From contig JAEEON010000044.1 of assembly GCA_016284305.1 (NCBI GenBank), positions 1-64,000 of the forward strand: DNA of 64,000 nt, written 5' to 3'. The notes beneath the pieces were generated by a model, which saw nothing but the letters and a program-made list of their open reading frames with translations, was not told the DNA's origin and searched no databases. A program made the position numbers and the translations under genes. This document shows positions 9,103 to 18,963 of the stretch, in pieces. Source of the stretch: Bacteroidales bacterium (GTDB taxonomy: Bacteria > Bacteroidota > Bacteroidia > Bacteroidales > F082). Position 1 is the first letter of the stretch. Each line of letters opens with the position of its first letter.

Positions 9103-10173
9103 ATGAACGAAAGAAATACCCTTTTTGACATCGCTGCCCATTTTGTCGATGCCAATACCATTTCAGAAATAAAGCCTTTAGGCAACGGCTTGATTAACGA
9201 CACCTATAAAATCATGACGTATGGTCGTGAGCAGCCGAGCTATGTATTGCAACACATCAACGACAAGGTGTTTACCGATGTCGAGATGTTGCAGCGCAAC
9301 ATCGGCATTGTCACCGATCACATCCGTCGCAAGTACGAGGCAGCACACGTGTCCGATATCGATCGTAGAGTATTGCATTTCCTTAAGGCTGACAACGGCA
9401 AGACCTATGTAAAGGAAGGGGAGGAGTACTGGCGTGTGATGGATTTCATCACTGACTCAGTGACCCAAGAGGCAGTCACTCCACAGTCTGCGTACGATGC
9501 AGGTCGTTCTTTCGGTGATTTCGAGGCCTTACTCGCCGATGTGAAGGAGCCGATAGGGGAGATCATCCCCAACTTCCACAATATCGAATTTCGTTTAAAG
9601 CAACTCGACGACGCCATTCATGATGACCTTGCGGGAAGAATGAAAGACGCTGAGGTACAGGACTTTGTAAAGAGTATCAAGGAACATGCTTCGGCAATGT
9701 GCTTGGGTGAGAAGCTTCATCGTGAAGGATTGTTGCCGAAACGCATTTGCCATTGCGACACCAAGGTGAACAACATGCTTTTTGATAAACAAGGTAATGT
9801 GCTGTGTATCATTGATTTAGATACAATCATGCCCAGTTTTGTCTTTTCTGACTTTGGTGACTTCCTTCGTTCGGCGGCCAATACGGGTGCCGAGGACGAT
9901 CCCGACCTCGGGAACATACATTTTAACATGGAGATATATCGTTCCTTCTTGGATGGTTATCTTGAAGGCACGAAATCATTCCTTTTGCCTATTGAGAGGG
10001 AAAATCTTCCATATGCGGCATGTTTATTCCCATACATGCAAGCGGTTCGGTTCTTCACGGATTATATTAATGGTGACACCTATTATAAAATAAGGTATCC
10101 CGAGCACAACATGGTTCGCACACGGGCGCAATGGAAGCTTTTCATGGAAGCGATGAAGGAGTTGAAAGGTTAA
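9103..10173 (+). CDS. nahK: N-acetylhexosamine 1-kinase (NahK-like phosphotransferase)
   Basis: A 356-residue aminoglycoside-phosphotransferase-fold kinase that phosphorylates GlcNAc/GalNAc at C1. The order and spacing of blocks match Bifidobacterium NahK: FDIAAHF and GNGLINDTYK (nucleotide loop), YVLQHIN, catalytic HCDTKVNNML (HxDxxxxN), metal-binding IIDLDTIMPS, DFGDFLRSAAN and the C-terminal YPEHNMVRTRAQWKLF. Length is normal for the family. It is divergent from a GH109 glycosidase, making a small amino-sugar release/salvage pair. A convergent DUF3127 gene follows after a bidirectional hairpin. Preference between GlcNAc and GalNAc cannot be told from sequence. Confidence 0.88.
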   Translation: MNERNTLFDIAAHFVDANTISEIKPLGNGLINDTYKIMTYGREQPSYVLQHINDKVFTDVEMLQRNIGIVTDHIRRKYEAAHVSDIDRRVLHFLKADNGKTYVKEGEEYWRVMDFITDSVTQEAVTPQSAYDAGRSFGDFEALLADVKEPIGEIIPNFHNIEFRLKQLDDAIHDDLAGRMKDAEVQDFVKSIKEHASAMCLGEKLHREGLLPKRICHCDTKVNNMLFDKQGNVLCIIDLDTIMPSFVFSDFGDFLRSAANTGAEDDPDLGNIHFNMEIYRSFLDGYLEGTKSFLLPIERENLPYAACLFPYMQAVRFFTDYINGDTYYKIRYPEHNMVRTRAQWKLFMEAMKELKG

Positions 10174-10229
10174 AGGTGAAAGGTGAAAAACACCTTTCAA
10201 TTTTCACCTTTAACCTTTAACCTTTAACC
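10171..10229. terminator. Bidirectional hairpin of AAAGGTG/CACCTTT repeats
   Basis: A perfect 9-bp stem (TGAAAGGTG at 10177-10185, CACCTTTCA at 10191-10199, loop AAAAA) lies between the convergent nahK and DUF3127 genes. The whole gap is built from AAAGGTG/AAAGGTT heptamers, which also supply the TAA stops on both sides. Confidence 0.6.
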
Positions 10230-10643
10230 TTAGAATGGTAGGTCATCGCCGTTGTTGTCGTCGCCGAAATAGGAAGGCTCTTGTGAGCTTTGTACACTTG
10301 CACTAGGTGTTGGTGTTGGGTGCATCGGTGCTGGTGCAGCAGCTGATTGTACTTGACCTGTAGCGGGAGCTGTTTGTCCCACAGGATCGAAACGCCATAC
10401 ACGAATGTCGGTGTACCATTTTCCATTGAACTCACGCGATGAGATGTCAATCTGAGCTTTGATCATCTGTCCAGGTACCATGTTCTGGATTTCGTCAACC
10501 TGGTTTGTCCAACAGGTCAAGCAAATCGTTTTCGGATATTGCTCATCCGTTTCAATAATCAGATCTTGTTTGCGCCAGGGACCGCGGGCACTAGTGCCTT
10601 CAGTTAAACCGCCGAGTCGTACGACTTTTCCAATAATTTCCAT
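10230..10643 (-). CDS. DUF3127 domain protein (OB-fold-like)
   Basis: 137 residues. The first 90 match DUF3127, a small Bacteroidetes family with predicted OB fold: MEIIGKVVRLGG, a central WRKQDLIIETDEQYPKT block, then GQMIKAQIDISSREFNGKWY. The rest is a low-complexity Pro/Thr/Gln/Ser linker ending in an acidic, hydrophobic tip (NGDDLPF). That tail plan is shared with single-stranded-DNA-binding proteins, where the tip recruits partners, so a nucleic-acid-associated role is plausible but unproven. Monocistronic, convergent with nahK. Confidence 0.8.
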   Translation of the reverse strand: MEIIGKVVRLGGLTEGTSARGPWRKQDLIIETDEQYPKTICLTCWTNQVDEIQNMVPGQMIKAQIDISSREFNGKWYTDIRVWRFDPVGQTAPATGQVQSAAAPAPMHPTPTPSASVQSSQEPSYFGDDNNGDDLPF

Positions 10644-10784
10644 AGAGCTTAGTATTTATTTGTTAGACATATATTCGCTATTGTTTTCCGGTGCAAAGAT
10701 AACAAGGGATTTCCAAAATTGCCTTATTTTTGGAATTCTTTTCCAAGATATTTTCCAATATAATCGATATTATGTTAAATAGAA

Positions 10785-10896
10785 GACAGAAGTAAGAAGT
10801 AAGAAGAAAGAATGTAGAAATAAAAAAGCCCTAGGGACTTCCCCAGGGCCTTCTTCTTGCTTCTTGCTTCTTACTTCTTACTTCTTACTTCTTACT
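10785..10896. repeat. Inverted heptamer arrays flanking a terminator
   Basis: GAAGTAA copies at 10789-10809 and TTACTTC/TTGCTTC copies at 10851-10896 are inverted relative to each other and enclose a GC-rich hairpin. The right array supplies the TAA stop of the TPR gene. Same heptamer family as at 2284-2315. Confidence 0.75.
10822..10849 (-). terminator. Intrinsic terminator of the TPR gene
   Basis: Read on the minus strand: GCCCTGGGG, loop AAGT, CCCTAGGGC (one mismatch), then TTTTTT. It follows the TPR-protein stop by about 40 nt. Confidence 0.8.
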
Positions 10897-12049
10897 CCAA
10901 CGCCTTGGCCTCTTCAAGCATGTTCAACTGAACATACATGCTCCTCAGCACTTGCTTGATGTCGTCAGCGGGCTGAGCTTCGTAGGCTTGCTTCACATAA
11001 GGAAGTCCAGTGCGAACCAATTCCTCAGCCTGGTGTACGAGTGAATCGTATCTCTCGATCTCAGCCTTGGAGAAACCAGTGATCTCGTTGGCCTCAGCCT
11101 TCAGCTTGTTCGACATGGTGATGTACATGGCGCCCAAGTTGTAAACTGCATCGTAATACTCAGGGTTCAAAGCAATGGCTTGCATGTAGTAGTCGATAGC
11201 CTTCTGACCGTCGAAGATGTCGTTCTTCTCATCGCCATAGATGGTTCCCAAGATGAACAGAATTGACGGGTTGTTAGGATCAAGCTCCTGCAGGCGGTTG
11301 ATGTCAGCGATAGCCTCTTCACCTTTGCCCATGCGGAGATACAGGTTAACCTTCTCGATGATCATGCCAGCGTCGCCGGGGAACTTCGTGAGACCTTCTT
11401 CAATAGTCTCAACGCTCTTTTCCTGATTGCCCATGCTGGTATAGCAAGCGGCCATGTTCTTGTAAAGGTCAACGTGGTTGTAGCCCAAAGTTTTCAGCTC
11501 GTTGTACTCGTTAATGGCTTGATCGTACATCTCAGCACGTTGATAAGCAAGAGCTGAGTTCACCAAAGCCACCGTGTCGGGATTGGCACCGTTCAGAGAG
11601 ATTTCATAGGACTTTCTGAAGCTGGTAGCTGCCTCTGGATACACCTTGTTATTGAAGTTGGTAACACCATCCTGGAAATAATTCACTGCGATGGCTGCAA
11701 TACGAGGATAAACCTCGGATGCATTGTCCTTTGCATAATTGGGATCAACCTTGATGCAGTTTTCCAGGGCTTCGTAAGCTCTCTGAAGAGCGTTCGGATA
11801 TTTTGCAGCGAGCTCAGGGTTCTGGTGCAGATTCAGATAAATCGTTCCGCAGTAAAGCCAAGCCTGTGCCTGATCTTTCGGCTTCATGCCAAGGAATCCT
11901 TCGTGATTCACGCATTTCTCGATGGATTCGGCAGCCTTCTCGTACTGACCGTTCTTATTGTACATGAATGCATTCGTACGGTCGGTTTTCTGAGCCATCA
12001 TTACATTTGCTGTAAATACGACGGCCAATAAAATCATTAACTTTTTCAT
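10892..12049 (-). CDS. Exported tetratricopeptide-repeat protein
   Basis: 385 residues with an N-terminal signal peptide (cleavage near AQKTD at about residue 20) and no lipobox Cys, so periplasmic or surface-exposed. Most of the chain is TPR-like helical hairpins: AFMYNKNGQYEKAAESIEKC, ALAYQRAEMYDQAINEYNEL, AACYTSMGNQEKSVETIEEG, AIDYYMQAIALNPEYYDAVY. Such arrays are protein-binding scaffolds. It lies downstream of gyrA on the same strand with a 77-nt gap and ends in a strong terminator. Partner unknown. Confidence 0.8.
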   Translation of the reverse strand: MKKLMILLAVVFTANVMMAQKTDRTNAFMYNKNGQYEKAAESIEKCVNHEGFLGMKPKDQAQAWLYCGTIYLNLHQNPELAAKYPNALQRAYEALENCIKVDPNYAKDNASEVYPRIAAIAVNYFQDGVTNFNNKVYPEAATSFRKSYEISLNGANPDTVALVNSALAYQRAEMYDQAINEYNELKTLGYNHVDLYKNMAACYTSMGNQEKSVETIEEGLTKFPGDAGMIIEKVNLYLRMGKGEEAIADINRLQELDPNNPSILFILGTIYGDEKNDIFDGQKAIDYYMQAIALNPEYYDAVYNLGAMYITMSNKLKAEANEITGFSKAEIERYDSLVHQAEELVRTGLPYVKQAYEAQPADDIKQVLRSMYVQLNMLEEAKALE

Positions 12050-12126
12050 TTTTGTTCAGATTATAGTTCTACAATTTATTATTTTCAATATCAGGATTCA
12101 ATCCTTACACAATTTCCGTTCCATTT

Positions 12127-14676
12127 TTATTCTTCGACTTCCTCAACGTTATTCTCACCAGTCGGTTCGGGATTCTCGGGAGAAGACTCTGGGTTCTCAT
12201 CCCCCACTTCTTCTTCCTCATCGTCTTCCCTCTTCACTTTGGTGACAGCGGCGATCTCGTCGTTGTTTTTGAGGTTGATGAGTTTCACACCCTGGGTAGC
12301 ACGACCCATCACTCGCAAGGTGTCCGCACCAATACGGATCAGGATGCCTGAGCGGTTGATGATGATCAAGTCGTCTTCGTCGGTGACGTCCTTGATGGCG
12401 ATAAGGTCGCCGGTCTTCTCAGTGATATTCAAGGTCTTGACACCCTTTCCACCACGATTGGTGACGCGGTAATCCTCGATGCCACTGCGTTTGCCGAAGC
12501 CCTTCTCAGAGACCACCAGTACGGTCTGTTCAGGGCTGTGGAGGCAAATCATGCCGATCACCTCGTCGTTTTCAGAAGCCAAGGTGATGCCCTTCACACC
12601 GGAGGCGGTACGACCCATCGGACGGACGGTTTTTTCGTTGAATCTCACGGCTTTACCAGAACGCAATGCCATCAGCACCTCGTCCTCGCCACTGGTCATG
12701 CAGGCGGTCAACAGCTCATCTCCTTCACGGATATTGATGGCGTTGATGCCGGCTTTGCGCGGACGTGAATAGGCTTCGAGCGAGGTCTTTTTGATGATAC
12801 CTTTCTTGGTACAAAGGATGACATAAGTGTTGTTGATGAACTCCTCGTCTTTCAAGTCTTTGACGTTCAGTCCAGTGATGATCTTGTTGTCTTTATCGAC
12901 GTTCAGCAGGTTTTGGATTGCCCTACCCTTGCTGTTCTTGCCTTCTTCGGGAATCTCGAAAGCCCTGAGCCAATAGCACTTGCCCTGCTCAGTGAAAAAC
13001 AGCAGGTAGTTGTGGTTGGTGCAGGTGAAGATATGTTCGATAAAGTCGGTGTCGCGGGTGGACGAGCCTTTGGAGCCCTTGCCTCCCCTGCTCTGACGAC
13101 GGTATTCTCTCAGCGGGGTACGTTTCACATAGCCGAGATGTGAGATGGTTACCACCACGGTGTCGTCAGCGATCATGTCCTCGATGCGGAACTCGCCTGC
13201 AGCGGGAACGATCTTCGTGCGACGGGCGTCACCATATTTTTCTTTGATGGCGAGTAATTCGTCCTTGATGATTTGGAACTGCATTTCCACATTTTGTAGA
13301 ACATCGTGGAAATGACGGATCTTTTCCTCAAGGTCTTCCAATTCGTCCATGATTTTCTTGATCTCGAGACCGGCCAACTGACCCAAGCGGTAAGCTACGA
13401 TGGCTGAGGCTTGAGGATCATCGAAACCGAAGCGCTCCATGATGGCTTGTTTGGCTTCGGAAGAGCCGCCCTTACAAGCACGGATGGTGGCGATGATTTC
13501 GTCAACGATATCGATGGCACGGGCCAAACCTTCAAGGATATGGGCACGTTCTTCAGCTTTCTTCAGATCGAACTTGGTACGACGGATGACGACTTCATGG
13601 CGATGGTCCACGAAATGCTTGATCAGGTCTTTCAGGTTCAAGGTATAGGGTCGGCCATTGACCAGTGCCACGTTGTTCACGTTGAAGGAACTCTGCAGGG
13701 CGGTCATCTGATACAGCTTGTTCAGCACGATCTCCGCGTTGGCGTCGCGTTTCAGTTCATAAACGATACGGATACCTTTACGGTCCGACTCGTCGCGGAT
13801 GTCGGAGATGCCGTCGAGTTTCTTGTCATTGACCAGGTCGGCGGTCTTCTTGATCATGTCGGCCTTGTTGACTTGATAAGGTATGGAGGTGGCGATGATA
13901 CGCTCGTGGCCGTTATGTTCTTCGATGGTGGCTTCGCCGCGGACGACGATACGTCCCCTACCCGTCTCAAACGCCTCGCGGACGCCCTCGTAGCCGTAGA
14001 TCACGCCGGCGGTGGGGAAATCCGGAGCCTTGATGTATTCCATCAGCTCTTGGATGGTGATGTCGTTGTTGTCGATATAGGCGATGATGCCATCAACGCA
14101 CTCGCTGAGGTTGTGAGGAGCCATGTTGGTGGCCATACCCACAGCGATGCCGTTGGTGCCGTTGACCAGCAAGGCCGGAATCTGCGTGGGCAGCACGGTA
14201 GGCTCTTGCAGAGAGTCGTCAAAGTTATTCTGGAAATCAACGGTATCCTTGTCAAGGTCATCGAGCATCTCTTCAGCGATCCTCTTCAGACGTGCCTCGG
14301 TGTAACGCATGGCTGCCGGGCTGTCGCCATCGACGCTACCGAAGTTACCTTGGCCATCGACCAAAGGATAACGAAGTGACCAAGGCTGTGCCATACGCAC
14401 CATGGCGTCGTAAACCGACGAGTCACCATGGGGATGGTACTTACCCAGCACTTCACCGACGATTCTCGCCGACTTCTTGTAGCCGCTGTGAGAGCTTACT
14501 CCCAAACCCAACATGCCATAAAGCACACGCCTATGTACCGGCTTCAAGCCATCCCTAACATCAGGCAATGCACGGGAGATGATCACCGACATCGAATAGT
14601 CGATGTAAGCCGATTTCATCTGATTCTCAAGGTTTACCCTGATTATTTTTTCACCGGATAAATTCTCTTCTTCCAT
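12127..14676 (-). CDS. gyrA: DNA gyrase subunit A
   Basis: The 849-residue breakage-reunion subunit of gyrase, which introduces negative supercoils. The N-terminus holds the winged-helix domain with [19 protein letters not shown] (the quinolone-resistance region, carrying the Ser and Asp of susceptible enzymes) and the catalytic Tyr in AMRYTEARL. The C-terminal pinwheel has the GyrA box QSRGGKG (about residues 535-541), which separates gyrase from topoisomerase IV. The last 30 residues are an acidic Glu/Pro tail, a known modulator of wrapping in GyrA. gyrB is not in the window. Confidence 0.96.
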   Translation of the reverse strand: MEEENLSGEKIIRVNLENQMKSAYIDYSMSVIISRALPDVRDGLKPVHRRVLYGMLGLGVSSHSGYKKSARIVGEVLGKYHPHGDSSVYDAMVRMAQPWSLRYPLVDGQGNFGSVDGDSPAAMRYTEARLKRIAEEMLDDLDKDTVDFQNNFDDSLQEPTVLPTQIPALLVNGTNGIAVGMATNMAPHNLSECVDGIIAYIDNNDITIQELMEYIKAPDFPTAGVIYGYEGVREAFETGRGRIVVRGEATIEEHNGHERIIATSIPYQVNKADMIKKTADLVNDKKLDGISDIRDESDRKGIRIVYELKRDANAEIVLNKLYQMTALQSSFNVNNVALVNGRPYTLNLKDLIKHFVDHRHEVVIRRTKFDLKKAEERAHILEGLARAIDIVDEIIATIRACKGGSSEAKQAIMERFGFDDPQASAIVAYRLGQLAGLEIKKIMDELEDLEEKIRHFHDVLQNVEMQFQIIKDELLAIKEKYGDARRTKIVPAAGEFRIEDMIADDTVVVTISHLGYVKRTPLREYRRQSRGGKGSKGSSTRDTDFIEHIFTCTNHNYLLFFTEQGKCYWLRAFEIPEEGKNSKGRAIQNLLNVDKDNKIITGLNVKDLKDEEFINNTYVILCTKKGIIKKTSLEAYSRPRKAGINAINIREGDELLTACMTSGEDEVLMALRSGKAVRFNEKTVRPMGRTASGVKGITLASENDEVIGMICLHSPEQTVLVVSEKGFGKRSGIEDYRVTNRGGKGVKTLNITEKTGDLIAIKDVTDEDDLIIINRSGILIRIGADTLRVMGRATQGVKLINLKNNDEIAAVTKVKREDDEEEEVGDENPESSPENPEPTGENNVEEVEE

Positions 14677-14839
14677 TCTAATCGATCTTTCTTTAGTTTT
14701 TCAAAAATTCAAAATAAAGCCTTTTTTAAAAGCAGATGCAAAGGTACAAAATCTCCCTTTACCTACCACGTAAAAATTCATTTTTCATGAAAATTTGTCA
14801 AATTGGCTCAAAAAACAAGCAAGGAGCGATTTTTGTTAT

Positions 14840-14847
14840 TAACTTTG
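14840..14847 (+). promoter_or_regulatory. Candidate -7 element of clpC
   Basis: TAACTTTG, 39 nt before the ATG at 14887. It lies inside the longer reading frame that would begin at 14803, which favours the 14887 start. No clear -33. Confidence 0.45.
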
Positions 14848-14886
14848 CAATCTAATTTTTCACGACAAACGAAAACTATCACATCT

Positions 14887-17460
14887 ATGGATGCCAAATT
14901 TTCACCAAGAGTACGTGACATTTTGTCATACAGCCACAGCGAAGCCTCAAGACTGGGTAATTCCTACATTGGGTTGGAGCATCTCTTCTTGGGGATGCTG
15001 AAAGAAGGCGGTAGCTGTGCGATACAGTTGTTGATCAACCTCAACCTCAATATCGAGGTCTTCCAGAAGAAATTGGAAGCCTCTATCAAGATTGTCAACC
15101 CTACCAAGGCACCGAGCGATAACTTGCCTTTGACCAAGCAGGCCGAGCGGGTGCTGAAATATTCCTATATCATCGCCAAGGAGTTCCGTAGTGAGTTGGT
15201 GCGTTCGGAGCATCTGATGCTCGCTATCCTTCATGAACGGAACAACATCATTTCACAGAACTTGGAGTTCGAGGGCATCACCCACGAAAATTTCAAGGCT
15301 GAACTGATCCGTTACAACACTGAGATGGGTAAAGACCTTCCACCCCAACCGGCACAAGAGGAGGCACCGCAGGATATCTTCGGAAGCAACGACGATGATG
15401 ATGACGACGAAGACACCATGATGCCCCCACCGGAGAAGCCCAAGAAGACTAGCAACATCAAGAGCAAGACTCCGGTGCTCGACAACTTCGGTCGCGACTT
15501 GACCCGAGCAGCTGAGGAAGGACGGTTGGATCCCATCGTCGGACGTGACAATGAGTTGGAACGCATTGCGCAGATTTTAAGCCGCCGCAAGAAGAACAAC
15601 CCAATCCTCATCGGTGAGCCTGGTGTGGGCAAGTCGGCCATCGCTGAAGGCCTTGCCATCCGCATCACACAGCATAAGGTGTCGCGTACCTTATATAATA
15701 AACGAATCGTGATGCTCGACATTGGAAGCGTGGTAGCGGGTACCAAATATCGTGGACAGTTCGAGGAACGTATCAAAGCCATCCTCAACGAGCTGGAGAA
15801 AAACCCCGACATCATCCTCTTCATTGACGAGATCCATACCTTGGTGGGCGCCGGCAATGCCAATGGCTCACTCGACGCCTCCAACATGTTCAAACCCGCC
15901 TTGGCACGAGGCGAATTGCAGTGCATCGGCTCCACCACCCTCGACGAGTACCGTCAGTATATTGAGAAAGATGGTGCCCTTGAACGCCGTTTCCAGAAAA
16001 TCCTTGTCGATCCCACCTCTCCTGAAGAAACCGTGGAGATCCTCAACAATATCAAAGCCAAATACGAAGACCATCACCTGGTGACCTATACGCCCGAAGC
16101 TATCGAGGCCTGTGTCAAGCTGACCAACCGCTATATGTCGGACCGTCACCTGCCGGACAAGGCCATCGACGCCCTCGACGAAGCCGGAGCAAGAGTGCAT
16201 ATCCGCAATATCAATGTCCCGACAGAGATCACCCAACTCGAGCAGGAGATTGAGGAGATCCGTAAGCAAAAGAAACAAGCCATCGCCGAACAAAAATTCG
16301 AGGATGCCGGAAAGTTCCGCGACCAGGAGGTGAAAACCATGGATAGACTCGACAAGGTGAAGAAAGATTGGGAAAAAGACAGCATGACGCACCGCCAGCC
16401 TGTGACCGAACAAGACGTTGCTGAAGTCATTGCCATGATGACGGGAGTTCCAGTCCAACGCATCGCCCAAAACGAAGGCTCTCGCTTGATGGCCATGGAG
16501 AAAGAACTGGCCGGGACCGTCATCGGACAAGACGACGCCATCAACAAGGTCACCAAGGCTATTCGCCGTAACCGTGCTGGACTCAAGGATCCCAATAAGC
16601 CTATCGGCTCTTTCATCTTCCTCGGTCCCACCGGCGTAGGTAAGACTTACCTTGCCAAGGTGCTGGCCAAGTACCTGTTCGACTCGGAAGAGGCCTTGAT
16701 CCGCATCGATATGAGTGAGTACATGGAGAAGTTCGCCGTGTCGAGACTTGTTGGTGCTCCTCCAGGCTATGTGGGTTATGAAGAAGGCGGACAGCTCACC
16801 GAGAAGGTGCGTCGGAAGCCCTACTCCATCGTGCTTCTCGACGAGATAGAGAAGGCTCATCCCGACGTGTTCCACCTGTTGCTTCAAGTGCTTGATGATG
16901 GACAACTCACCGACAGCCTTGGCCGTAAGGTCGATTTTAAGAACACCATCATCATCATGACCTCCAACATTGGAAGCCGTCAGCTCAAGGATTTCGGACA
17001 AGGAGTGGGCTTTGGCACCGAGGCTAAACGTAACGCTGCCGACCAATATTCGCATAGTGTGATTGAAAACGCTCTCAAACGCACGTTTGCTCCGGAGTTC
17101 CTCAACCGTATCGACGATGTCATCATGTTCAACTCGCTGAAACGCGAGGACATCCATCGCATTATCGACATCGAACTGCACAATGTGTTCAAACGTGTCG
17201 AAGACATGGGCTACAAGCTGGAACTCACCGAGAAGGCTAAGGACTTCATCGCTGATAAAGGCTGGGATGACCAATTCGGTGCCCGTCCGTTGAAACGTGC
17301 CATCCAGAAGTATGTCGAAGACGTTCTTGCCGAAGAGATTATCAAGACTCCGATGAGCATTGGAAGCGTCATCAACATCGACCTCAACGAAGAGAGCCAA
17401 GAGATTACTATCAATGTAATCCCTGCCGCTACCAAGATATTGGAGGAAGTGAACGCCTAA
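14887..17460 (+). CDS. clpC: ATP-dependent Clp protease ATPase subunit ClpC
   Basis: A 857-residue Hsp100 unfoldase that feeds substrates to ClpP. The start at ATG 14887 (MDAKFSPRVRDILSYSH) fits the family; an upstream in-frame start at 14803 would add 28 unrelated residues and overlap the promoter. Two Clp_N repeats (1 to about 150), an acidic linker (Asp/Glu run near 175), D1 AAA with Walker A GEPGVGKSA, a UVR-like motif (QKFEDAGKFRDQEV) typical of ClpC, and D2 with Walker A GPTGVGKTYLAK plus Arg-finger FAPEFLNRID. It heads a clpC-cca-miaA cluster. It is distinct from the T6SS ATPase TssH at the other end of the window. Confidence 0.95.
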   Translation: MDAKFSPRVRDILSYSHSEASRLGNSYIGLEHLFLGMLKEGGSCAIQLLINLNLNIEVFQKKLEASIKIVNPTKAPSDNLPLTKQAERVLKYSYIIAKEFRSELVRSEHLMLAILHERNNIISQNLEFEGITHENFKAELIRYNTEMGKDLPPQPAQEEAPQDIFGSNDDDDDDEDTMMPPPEKPKKTSNIKSKTPVLDNFGRDLTRAAEEGRLDPIVGRDNELERIAQILSRRKKNNPILIGEPGVGKSAIAEGLAIRITQHKVSRTLYNKRIVMLDIGSVVAGTKYRGQFEERIKAILNELEKNPDIILFIDEIHTLVGAGNANGSLDASNMFKPALARGELQCIGSTTLDEYRQYIEKDGALERRFQKILVDPTSPEETVEILNNIKAKYEDHHLVTYTPEAIEACVKLTNRYMSDRHLPDKAIDALDEAGARVHIRNINVPTEITQLEQEIEEIRKQKKQAIAEQKFEDAGKFRDQEVKTMDRLDKVKKDWEKDSMTHRQPVTEQDVAEVIAMMTGVPVQRIAQNEGSRLMAMEKELAGTVIGQDDAINKVTKAIRRNRAGLKDPNKPIGSFIFLGPTGVGKTYLAKVLAKYLFDSEEALIRIDMSEYMEKFAVSRLVGAPPGYVGYEEGGQLTEKVRRKPYSIVLLDEIEKAHPDVFHLLLQVLDDGQLTDSLGRKVDFKNTIIIMTSNIGSRQLKDFGQGVGFGTEAKRNAADQYSHSVIENALKRTFAPEFLNRIDDVIMFNSLKREDIHRIIDIELHNVFKRVEDMGYKLELTEKAKDFIADKGWDDQFGARPLKRAIQKYVEDVLAEEIIKTPMSIGSVINIDLNEESQEITINVIPAATKILEEVNA

Positions 17461-17475
17461 CCCTGCAACACCCTT

Positions 17476-18963
17476 ATGGAATACGACTTCAAACCCCATA
17501 TCGACAACAGTCTGTTCCGACTTATCTCGAGATGCAGCAAAGAGCTCGGCGTGAGAAGCTACGTCATCGGTGGCTATGTCCGCGATATCCTACTTCGAAG
17601 AAAGTCGAACGACATTGACATTGTGACTATCGGTAGTGGCATCGAGTTAGCCAAGAAAGTGGCTTCTCGGTTGCCTGGAAACAAAGAAGCCAAGTACTAC
17701 GGTGCATTTGGGACGGCGATGATTCGGCACCAAGGCATTGAGATCGAGTTTGTCGGGGCGCGTCGTGAGTCGTACGACCGCAACAGCCGCAAACCTGCTG
17801 TGGAGGATGGCTCCCTTGAAGATGACCAGAACAGGCGTGACTTCACCATCAATGCCATGGCTGTTAGCCTTAATGAGGATGATTTTGGAGCCTTTCTTGA
17901 CCCCTTTGACGGTCTGAGCGACTTGGAGGATCTCACCATCCGTACTCCACTCGACCCCGATGTCACCTATTCCGATGACCCATTGCGTATGATGCGCGCC
18001 ATACGATTTGCCACCCAACTGCATTTCTATATCGACCCGGACTCGTTCTATTCCATCACCCGCAACGCGGAACGCATCAAAATCGTCTCCATGGAACGCA
18101 TCACCGAGGAGCTAAACAAGATCATGATGTCGTCGCGGCCTTCCACGGGATTCTTGCTCCTCGACGAGTCGGGGTTGCTGAAGTACATCTTGCCGCAACT
18201 GACGCTACTCAAAGGCGTTGAAGTCATCCGTGGCAAAGGCCATAAAGACAACTTCTATCACACCATGCAAGTGCTTGACCAGGTGGCCGAGATGAGCGAC
18301 AACCTATGGCTACGTTGGGCGGCATTGCTTCATGACATTGCCAAGCCTCAGACCAAACGCTGGGAAGATGGCACGGGATGGACCTTCCATGGGCACGAGT
18401 TCAAAGGTTCCAAGATGGTGCCCAAGATCTTTGCCCAGCTGAAACTTCCGCTCAACGAAAAGATGAAATATGTGGAGAAGCTCGTCTTGCTCCACCTCCG
18501 CCCCATCGTCCTTGCTGAGGATATCGTGACCGATTCTGCTGTCAGGCGACTCCTCTTCGACGCTGGCGATGACATCGACGACCTGATGATGTTGTGCCAT
18601 GCCGACATCACTTCCAAAAACGAGGAAAAAGTCAAGAAATACCACCGTAACTTCGAGATTGTCAAAGAGAAACTCAAAGAAATTGAAGCCAAGGACCATC
18701 TCCGCAACTGGCAGCCACCTATTGATGGATCTGCCATCATGGAGACCTTCGGTATCCCCGCCAGTCCTGTCGTCGGTGTCATCAAGAACGCCATTCGCGA
18801 TGCCGTTCTCGACGGAGTCATCGGCAACAACTTTGAGGAGGCCTATGCCTATATGAAAAAGGTCGGTGCAGAACAAGGACTCAGCATCGTCAAAGAGCTC
18901 GAAGCACCGATCGTGGTCAACAACAACGGTCCTGTCCCTCAAAAAATCGAGCCTCATGAATGA
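17476..18963 (+). CDS. cca: CCA tRNA nucleotidyltransferase with HD domain
   Basis: 495 residues; adds or repairs the 3' CCA end of tRNAs. The nucleotidyltransferase head shows YVIGGYVRDILL and the metal-binding NDIDIV motif, followed by RRDFTINAMA and the RMMRAIRFATQL neck, all class II tRNA nucleotidyltransferase signatures. An HD phosphohydrolase-like domain follows (LLHDIAKP at about 285), common in Bacteroidetes members. It starts 15 nt after clpC and its end overlaps the miaA start by 8 nt, so translation is probably coupled to miaA. Confidence 0.94.
   Translation: MEYDFKPHIDNSLFRLISRCSKELGVRSYVIGGYVRDILLRRKSNDIDIVTIGSGIELAKKVASRLPGNKEAKYYGAFGTAMIRHQGIEIEFVGARRESYDRNSRKPAVEDGSLEDDQNRRDFTINAMAVSLNEDDFGAFLDPFDGLSDLEDLTIRTPLDPDVTYSDDPLRMMRAIRFATQLHFYIDPDSFYSITRNAERIKIVSMERITEELNKIMMSSRPSTGFLLLDESGLLKYILPQLTLLKGVEVIRGKGHKDNFYHTMQVLDQVAEMSDNLWLRWAALLHDIAKPQTKRWEDGTGWTFHGHEFKGSKMVPKIFAQLKLPLNEKMKYVEKLVLLHLRPIVLAEDIVTDSAVRRLLFDAGDDIDDLMMLCHADITSKNEEKVKKYHRNFEIVKEKLKEIEAKDHLRNWQPPIDGSAIMETFGIPASPVVGVIKNAIRDAVLDGVIGNNFEEAYAYMKKVGAEQGLSIVKELEAPIVVNNNGPVPQKIEPHE

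Noticed and set aside
13411..14379. 322-codon open frame antisense to gyrA
   Set aside because: Overlaps the conserved gyrA core completely; shadow frame.
15868..17499. 543-codon open frame antisense to clpC
   Set aside because: Full-length shadow of clpC; composition follows the antisense of conserved AAA+ motifs and there is no family match.
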